Assembly: GCA_020698575.1 (NCBI GenBank)
Contig: CM036242.1
Span: 9,993,624-10,057,623 of the forward strand
DNA: 64,000 nucleotides
Reading direction: 5' to 3'
DNA from: Bostrychus sinensis
Taxonomy: Eukaryota; Chordata; Actinopteri; Gobiiformes; Eleotridae
Shown: one piece after another, positions 57,481 to 64,000 of the stretch
Layout: every line of letters starts with the position of its first letter
Numbering within the stretch: position 1 is the first letter of the stretch
Notes under the pieces: generated by a model
What the model was told of the DNA's origin: nothing
Databases searched by the model: none
Seen by the model: only the letters and a program-made list of their open reading frames with translations
Made by a program: the position numbers and the translations under genes

Positions 57481-58116
57481 TGACTTGACTTGTTTCATTC
57501 ACCACATCAGTAACAAAATAGTGAGATAGAGTGATTGGTCTGTTTTAATCTTCACCAAGGAGGTTCTTTTTTTTACTTTCACTTAAAAAGTAAAGATCAG
57601 ATTTTGATTACATTTTCAGGAAAGGTCAGTAATGTATTGGAAGGAAGAGCAATGGCATTAAGTGCTTTCATTTGTCACCTGTTCATTTCGCGTTGTTGTT
57701 CAGTCCTCTGTGATTTTTTTTCTTGGTCTTGTTGCCATTTAAACAACAGCTAAGTCCTGTTGACGTCCAGCGTAAACACCACATTGAAACAAACCAATTC
57801 ACAAGTCTTTGTACAACTGCCTTCTGCTGCAGTCCCTGTTCAGAAATAAGTAGATAGTTGCTGATATAATATGGTGTATTCTGGTGTTTTATGGCAAAAT
57901 CAGCAACAATCCACCATGTTTGTTTGGATTACAGGTCAGTGGTGCCCTTTGTTTCTCTGATTAATCCACCTGTAATTGTTCTGCCCCATGAAATGAAATT
58001 CAAACCATGAGGTACCACACTAACTCTTTTCCATCTGGGTGGCAAGGCTAGGTTTCTTTACCATTCTTCTTTACCATTGTGACAAAAAATCAATTGAGTC
58101 GCAAAGTCCTTGACAT
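57481..58116. repeat. Interspersed repeat (GATTTTGAT family), copy 2, and flanks
   Basis: TCTTCACCAAGGAGGTTCTTTTTTTTAC, CAGATTTTGATTACATTTTCAGGAAAGGTCAG (57548-57628) match the repeat at 36535-36800, and TTCTTTACCATTGTGACAAAAAA recurs at 58067-58089. The region between is unassigned. Confidence 0.5.
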
Positions 58117-58589
58117 TAGGGGTGTAACAATGCATTTTTGCAACGATACGATATGTATCAATTAGAATTGTTTTGATACAATTCAAGAACGGTATTGGCT
58201 AATTTGAAACGATACAATTTGATACGATTCAACATCTTCATATCAATAATCAATACAGCAACTTTTTGCAAAAAATCCTAAAAGTTTACTCTCAAATGTA
58301 GTATCGTGGCTGGGGTTGATTATGTCCAATAGACAGAGAGCGAAGAAAAGCTGAATATAACGTTTTATTTCATTTAAAACACAAAAATTGCATTCAAAAA
58401 GCTGTATCTGGTTTTCTTTTCACATGCAAATTTCTAATATTGATATTTCCAATGTTATCCATTGATATTCCATGTATATTGATACACACTTTCTAGAAAA
58501 CGATACAATTCAATACAAGGTTATGCATATTGATATAGTTGTATCATAGGAAAAAAAAAATTATATAGTTACTGTATTGTTACACCCCT
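58117..58589 (+). mobile_element. hAT-like MITE, copy in plus orientation
   Basis: The left end TAGGGGTGTAACAATGC and right end TGTTACACCCCT form inverted repeats of about 12 bp. The interior is rich in GATACAAT/ATTGATA motifs and is related to the reverse complement of 29092-29570. No 8-bp duplication is evident, and no transposase is present. Confidence 0.8.
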
Positions 58590-60857
58590 TCTAAAGTAGA
58601 AGATTTATGCCTAGGTTTGAGAACTACATAACTTAGGTCTACAGTGTTTGTGTGTTTCCAGTTCTTAGGATACATTCTGTATAATATTCTTGCCTTTCTA
58701 ATGATTAATTTTATTTCTACATTTCAAAACAGCCTTCAAATGATTTTTATATTCTGTTTATAGCTCCACTTCGAGCAACGCCAGTGTCTGAGCCAGTCTG
58801 TAATCCGATAGGACTCATCTATCTGTGTGTCTGATAAGCCTATTACTGATATTGTGGGACTGTGTGTGGTGGGATATATATTAGTGCATATATTATTTAC
58901 ATTTCTAACTAGCATAATCCTGGACCTTGGCAGCAATTTGTATATGTTTGGCGTACTGTCCTTAGGTTTAATTGGCTGAACACAAGATGGTGAGGAGAAG
59001 CTTATTCCCTGCGGCAACCTCAAAAATGGATTTTCGGATCAAATTCACAAACTCCTACTCATTTGGATCGGCCCTTATTTGACCAGATTATTTTGTAATG
59101 CTATGTTTAAGCATATGTTTTTTTTTTATCTCCCTACTTTAGCGCTGCACTGACCAACCTGTGGTGGAAGCCTGCCTGCTTTAATTTCTGCAATATTCAA
59201 TTAACTGCTCTGTCAATTGGCATAATTCATACAAAAATCAATATGCTCCATTTGACTTGGCGATTTAGCACCTTCTGTAGTTTAACAGTCCATTTCATCT
59301 GCAGCCGGAGATATACTGGCCAGATTAATTGCTAAATAGAGTTGTATGTCTCCATATTTGCACTGATAGATTGCTTGTACATTAATTACTCTGCTGTCAG
59401 CAAGAACTTGAATTCATCATAGCAGCAATTACAACTGCAAATGTGTTTCTTCATCTCCATTTATTGTTGGTATTGAGTTAGAGTTATAATTAGCCATGTT
59501 GACAAAGTATTGCGTGACATCATGTTTGTTTGTACAAAAGTTGAGATGGAAAGCCTGAACAATTTATACATTCCAAATACCAAGTAAGGGTAAGATATTA
59601 TTAGGGAAATAACTACTTTAAAAGAGTAGTTATTGATCTCATGTTATCACCTGATTATAGTTTATCCTGCTTCGTATGTCTTTTACACACATAGAGCTAT
59701 CTCATGTCTATATCTCACTCAAGCACTTTTCTTTTTGGAAGGCCTTGGAAATTTTATAATATATAATATAATAATATGACAATATTTGATACACAATAGT
59801 CTGCGCTGCCGAGATACCGCATTATGTAGGTTAAAGGAGCTATACTGTATTATGCTTTTATTTATCTTTTTAAACCAGTCTTAGTCACCTCAAGAACAGG
59901 ATTTTATGTTTTACAACCTTTAAAAACATTATGTCTAAAAGAAACCATTTCCAAAAAATGCTTTACCAGTTCCATAAAGAAGAGACCAGCAGAGGACAGT
60001 AGAGTGCAGCTCTGTTTTGCTCTTTTGAACAGCATTTGAACACAAAAACTGTTTACTACCGTAAAAATCTTTGTATGATCCCATTGTACTACAATTTTAC
60101 TACAAAAAGGAATTAGTGGAAGCAGAGCTGTACACCAAATGAATGAGAGCAGACTGGATGTACAGGGCTTGGGAGAGGCAGAGGTTCTGAGGCCTCAGAA
60201 AGACTGTGCCAGAGAATAGAGGATTACTTAAACAGGCATGAATTGAAACAAAACACAACTCAGGTTTGTTTTTGATAAGACAACAACATCACTTTATAAC
60301 AAGGTAGATATAATATTTAATAAAGGTCTAATATTAGGCTCAGGAGTTAAAACATTTAAAAATAAAAAGCATTGCATATCAAAGCTTATGAAGCATTTGT
60401 ATGCTCTGTGGAAGGTTCTGTGGTCAAATGCAGCATTATTGTTTTTGTTTTGTTTTTTCTGGTTTTGTGCTTTTATTTCAAAAAGATACAGTCTTACATA
60501 TATTTATAAATGAATTATTGATAAGGGAGTAAATTATCTGAATTTATTAGCAAGTCAGATTTGATATTGCCTCATTGTCTATACCTGAATACCAATGCCA
60601 CATGATTTCAGCATTAGTTGGAGTAGAGCGCTGTGGACTGAGTCATTTGATTTTCTCCTGTGCTGTAAACTCAGACAGAAATTCAGTCAGCATCCAGCCT
60701 AATTTTTATTCAGTTTCTTTGTGTTCTCTTCTGTAGGGGCTGAAGGACTTCAGCTGTGGACAGACTTGGGGATGAATGTCGGCGTGATGCAGTTCACTGT
60801 TTCTTGGTGACTGGAAGAGAGGTTGGTACTATTATATGGTATTTAGCATTACTTTTA
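58590..60857. other. Probable intron, possible enhancer block
   Basis: The block 59160-59490 is repeat-free and dense in homeodomain-type cores (CAATTA, TAATTG, ATTAATT occur repeatedly), as in many vertebrate developmental enhancers. At 60737 a good acceptor (GTTCTCTTCTGTAG) precedes about 90 nt, but the downstream donor is poor and the frame that continues from the exon at 51959 meets a stop after 12 codons, so I do not call an exon. Confidence 0.35.
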
Positions 60858-61570
60858 CCGTATTTCCCGCACTATAAGGCACACCTAAAAGCCTTTAATT
60901 TTCTCAAAAACCGACAGTGCGCCTTATAATCCGATGCGCCTTATATATGGATCAGTGTTGGTTAATTATGGCTACAGTATTCAGGGGGCGTCGCCGAAGT
61001 GACAGCGGTAAAAATGGTAAAGGGGAATTCCAGTCCCAGCTGTTCATGTGTGCCATAGGCGTGTTTATGGATCCTGACACAAAAGAACAAGGAGGCGCGG
61101 CCTTTGCTCCATCTCAGTAGAAGAGTTGCGACATTGTGGGGACAGAAAACTGAGCGCTCGAACGCTGTTCATGTAGCTTTGAACTGTGACAAATGGAGTT
61201 GGAAATACATTGTTTTCAACGAGGGCGGCGCAAATAAGAGCTACCGATACGTACGGTACCGTATTGTGAATGCTTGTTTTGGGAGTGAACGGAGTTGTAA
61301 GAACGCTCAGTTTGTATTCTATTAATAAAGTTTGACTGACTGACTTATCTGACTGTTTTATTGACATTCCCTTTAGCGCAGCTCCATCTAGTGGATGCAT
61401 AACGCCACCCCAGCTACTACAGTTTTTACTGCTTTTTACAGTTTTTTACAGCTTTTATTCTATGCGCCTTATAATGCGGTGCACCCTATATATGAAAACA
61501 GTTTTAAAATAGGCCATTTATTGAAGGTGCGCCTTATAATCTGATGCGCCTTATAGTGCGAAAAATACAG
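60858..61570. mobile_element. TA-flanked DNA transposon, Tc1/mariner-like
   Basis: The left end CCGTATTTCCCGCACTATAAGGC and the reverse complement of the right end (CTGTATTTTTCGCACTATAAGGC) match at about 19 of 23 bases. TA dinucleotides flank both sides (60856-60857 and 61571-61572), as expected for Tc1/mariner-type insertion. The subterminal GCGCCTTATAATCCGATGCGCC motif recurs in inverted form at the right. Overlapping open frames inside (60917-61120, 61065-61400 on minus, 61104-61325) are unsupported, although the GC-rich interior may derive from a coding sequence. Confidence 0.75.
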
Positions 61571-61572
61571 TA

Positions 61573-62874
61573 CTTGTTTTAGACAATTTCAACCTCCTGT
61601 CCCAAATATTGGCTAATGCTATCATTATACTTTTAAATATATTTTTATTTTAAGTCATGTAATGTTTCTCTAATACTACAGTATGTCAGTATTCTGTGTA
61701 TTTTTTTTTTGCCTTGCTCCATTTAATAAGCTGTTTGCATAATCCAGCAGGAGGCCCCAGCTACAAGCCTTTAGCTAATGACCTGTTTAATCCTCCATCC
61801 AGAGATCAAACACAGAAACGCGTTAATACCACAGCAACACCTCACCGCATGCTTGTGACAACATTATATTAATAAGCAGTCACACATTTTATAGCATTAG
61901 TTGACTGCAGTGGTGAGGATTTGGCAGTCCCCAGGGCTGTGTTGAAAAAAAGTACCATACATGACATATTAAAAGCTCTTCAAAACTAATAGTCTATTGT
62001 CCATTTTTTTTCTTTGCATCTCTGTGGTGAGGGTTTAGTCAGTGCAACTGTGGAAACAGAGATTGTATTCTCTGTTAGACAGTGTCTCCAGATGGAAATG
62101 GTTGTACTTGTTTGACCTGTGAAAATGGCAGGTTGTTATGTCAGAGACTTGAGTTGCATCTTCTTTTCAAACATGCACACTGTAATTGTGTTTTGGGTTC
62201 AACAGAGGCATTTCATTGCTTTTTGTCAGTTCCTCAAAACTCTAGAGACATGAAGCAATAGTGATTCCAGCATATGAATACACATGAAAAGTATTTATGT
62301 TTGCATTGACACTAGAGATAGATATGAATCTTAAAGTGCTTAGGTCTTGATGTACACACAGGTTTTTCAAATAAAGTGGTGGCTTACCAGGTAGAGTGCA
62401 TACAACATAAGTGGATTTGTTCGCTGATGACTCTACCGTTCTCTAATTGTCTATTCAATTGCATTCAGGGTTAGTTTAATCTCCTTGGACAGGGACTAGA
62501 CTCATTCTTAATAATCGGATCCAAATGCATTTAACATAATGTGCAATCTCTTCAGAGGCATTTAGCTCATTTACCTCTTGCATTAAAGCTGCATTACTTG
62601 AAATTTAATTTTCTCATTCCCCCAATCACATCCACAGGGAACTCCCTGCTTTTATTTTATCAACTGAAGCAGTTCCCAACCACATACTTATTGCATTACA
62701 TCAGGTTTATAGTTGACCTTAAACTTCAGCTTCAGAGTTCAGCACTAGGCAAATGAAGCTGACTATTGGGTATTTTAACACTTTTCACTAAGTCATGAAA
62801 TAAAATTAGGGCCTGAATTTAGTAAAATTTTGTTGTCATTATAAATACAAGATGAACATTGAAATTGTGTGGAT
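61573..62874. other. Probable intron
   Basis: The block 61725-61870 is repeat-free (TTTGCATAATCCAGCAGGAGGCC and following) and could be conserved non-coding DNA. Nothing else is resolved. Confidence 0.35.
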
Positions 62875-63065
62875 GGTCAGAAGGAGGGTAAGTCCTGAAC
62901 CGCTGCAACTGAACACAGGGAGGAAATCTACAGAGACAGGGAGAACATGCAAATTCCACACAGGCCCATCCGGTTAGGGAATCGTACCTGGGACAAGGTG
63001 ATTAGTGCGCTCACAGTGCATTCTGTGAGGCAAGAGTGCTAATCACTGTGCTACCATACCACCCA
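62875..63065 (-). mobile_element. tRNA-derived SINE, copy 3
   Basis: On the minus strand: GGTAGCACAGTGATTAGCACTCTTGCC (A-box region) and CAGGTACGATTCCC (B-box-like). They are followed by the phrases GTGTGGAATTTGCATGTTCTCCC and TCTCTGTAGATTTCC typical of this fish repeat group. It is related to 11690-11800 and 21935-22130. Confidence 0.7.
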
Positions 63066-63089
63066 ATGAATTATTCATTCATACATCTT

Positions 63090-63240
63090 CTTTGCCAGTA
63101 GCTCAGTAGGTAGAGCCGTTCGCTCACTAGTTGACTGATTGCTGCCAGCTTTGAAAACTGCTGTTGTGTCCTTGGGCTAGACACTTCACCCACTGTGCTT
63201 ATGACTGTGTAATTGTGTGTTTGGTGTTGGTTGAACAGGC
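63090..63240 (+). mobile_element. tRNA-derived SINE fragment (plus)
   Basis: TAGCTCAGTAGGTAGAGC (A-box-like, 63100-63117) is followed after a degraded B-box by TGTTGTGTCCTTGGGCTAGACACTTCACCCAC and GTGTGTTTGGTGTTGGT. This is the head and proximal body of the fish SINE whose distal body occurs in minus sense at 34692-34910. Confidence 0.65.
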
Positions 63241-63243
63241 CTT

Positions 63244-64000
63244 AAAGGGCTCCAGACTAACTTTTTTTAGTCAGGAGCACTGTAGCCTCTGACTGAAAAT
63301 TTTTAGGGGCACAGGCAGAAAATTTAGGGGCACATGGCAAAAATCTGTATCACAAATATTAAATCCCCCCATTTTACCAGAATTAATTGAACTATGTACA
63401 GAATGAAGAATGTAGTCTGAGGAACATTTGCAAATTATGGCAATATGGCTAAAAAATAAAATCAGAAATGTATCAGTAGTTAACCTTAAACAATCAGACA
63501 CGCTGCCCCTAAATCCATAACAGGCTAGTTTTTACAAAATAAAGAATTAAATTAGTAATAAGTTAGCCTAATGAAGAAGTGAATTGTTCAAATCCCCCTC
63601 ACTTCTCCCCTCAGAGTTATTATCAGCTCATTGGTGTTTTCACCTGGCCCTCTGTATTTTTTCTGATGGCTCTAAATAACAGCTCCTCTCTCAGACAGCG
63701 CTGCAGGAGGCAGCTGCAGCTCATGCTAAATACAGAAGCTTCTTAGCTGAGTTTTATCATAGAAACTACAGCCCAGATGCCTCTCTCTCTCTGCTGGACA
63801 CAGTGTGGACTTAGTTTATAGTAGTTACTGTTCGTGTTTTGTTCAAAAGCCGCTCTTGGAGTGCGTAATGACGGAAACGAGTGGAGGAAACGAGCGGAGC
63901 GGTGTGGCGTTTAAGTGTCTTTTTATGAGAACACAAATGTGAATGAAGTTAAGCCTCAGATAAATCCCAGATATTTGCTTTTGTTGCGGGTTACACTGAA
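63244..64000. mobile_element. hAT-like element running off the window
   Basis: The left end AGGGCTCCAGACTAACTTTTTTTAGTCAGGAGCACTG and the repeated TTAGGGGCACA motifs resemble a common fish hAT-like family. The interior after 63600 becomes GC-richer (GACAGCGCTGCAGGAGGCAGCTGCAG and onward). The right end is outside the window, so neither the length nor a target duplication can be determined. The minus-strand frame at 63271-63501 is unsupported. Confidence 0.4.

Noticed and set aside
60737..60828. Possible exon after a good acceptor at 60736
   Set aside because: The donor (GAG|GTTGGT) is weak and the frame continuing from the exon at 51959 stops after 12 codons.
61065..61400. 111-codon minus-strand frame inside the TA-flanked element
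   Set aside because: It overlaps two plus-strand frames over the same DNA and has no transposase motif.

Overview
This window looks like a large, AT-rich, gene-poor stretch of a ray-finned fish (probably percomorph teleost) nuclear genome. The evidence is a dense patchwork of decayed transposons of kinds common in teleosts (hAT, EnSpm-like CACTG, Harbinger, TTAA-flanked MITEs, L1/Tx1 and L2/Rex-like LINE ends, tRNA-derived SINEs), many microsatellites and minisatellites, depleted CpG outside a few islands, and no long open reading frames. I see no bacterial, organellar or viral genes, no rRNA or functional tRNA gene and no CRISPR array. The family names are recognition from memory; no database search was possible.

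Layout. 1-30 kb is intergenic or regulatory DNA with many repeats: a hAT MITE with an 8-bp target duplication (2955-3700), a TTAA-flanked element (4622-5146), a CACAAA-rich minisatellite (5290-5690), a foldback element with long inverted arms built partly of 52-bp repeats (15237-16484), a 19/21-bp satellite (21003-21716), LINE ends at 20250-20592 (+) and 24867-25630 (-), an EnSpm-like MITE (26842-27334) and a broken Harbinger-type transposase (27390-27870, -). Around 30.4-30.7 kb there is the best promoter candidate: CpG-rich, with an inverted CCAAT box, a near-perfect TCTCGCGAGA element and a downstream splice donor at 30724, pointing to a plus-strand gene.

30.7-64 kb would then be intron of that gene. 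The best coding exon is 51959-52077 (+), 119 nt with consensus splice sites on both sides and an uninterrupted frame; I do not recognise the protein. A smaller, weaker candidate exon lies at 31113-31169 and is phase-compatible with it. The rest of this half holds transposons, including a hAT element (45417-47281) that carries a second hAT (46197-46937), each with its own perfect 8-bp target duplication.

Nothing here forms an operon or an obvious new system. The most notable items are the probable promoter-exon set of an unidentified gene, the nested hAT pair, the foldback element with unequal numbers of internal repeats in its arms, and a perfect 16-bp hairpin at 40936-40977. Several repeat-free stretches could be conserved enhancers, but that needs a cross-species alignment.
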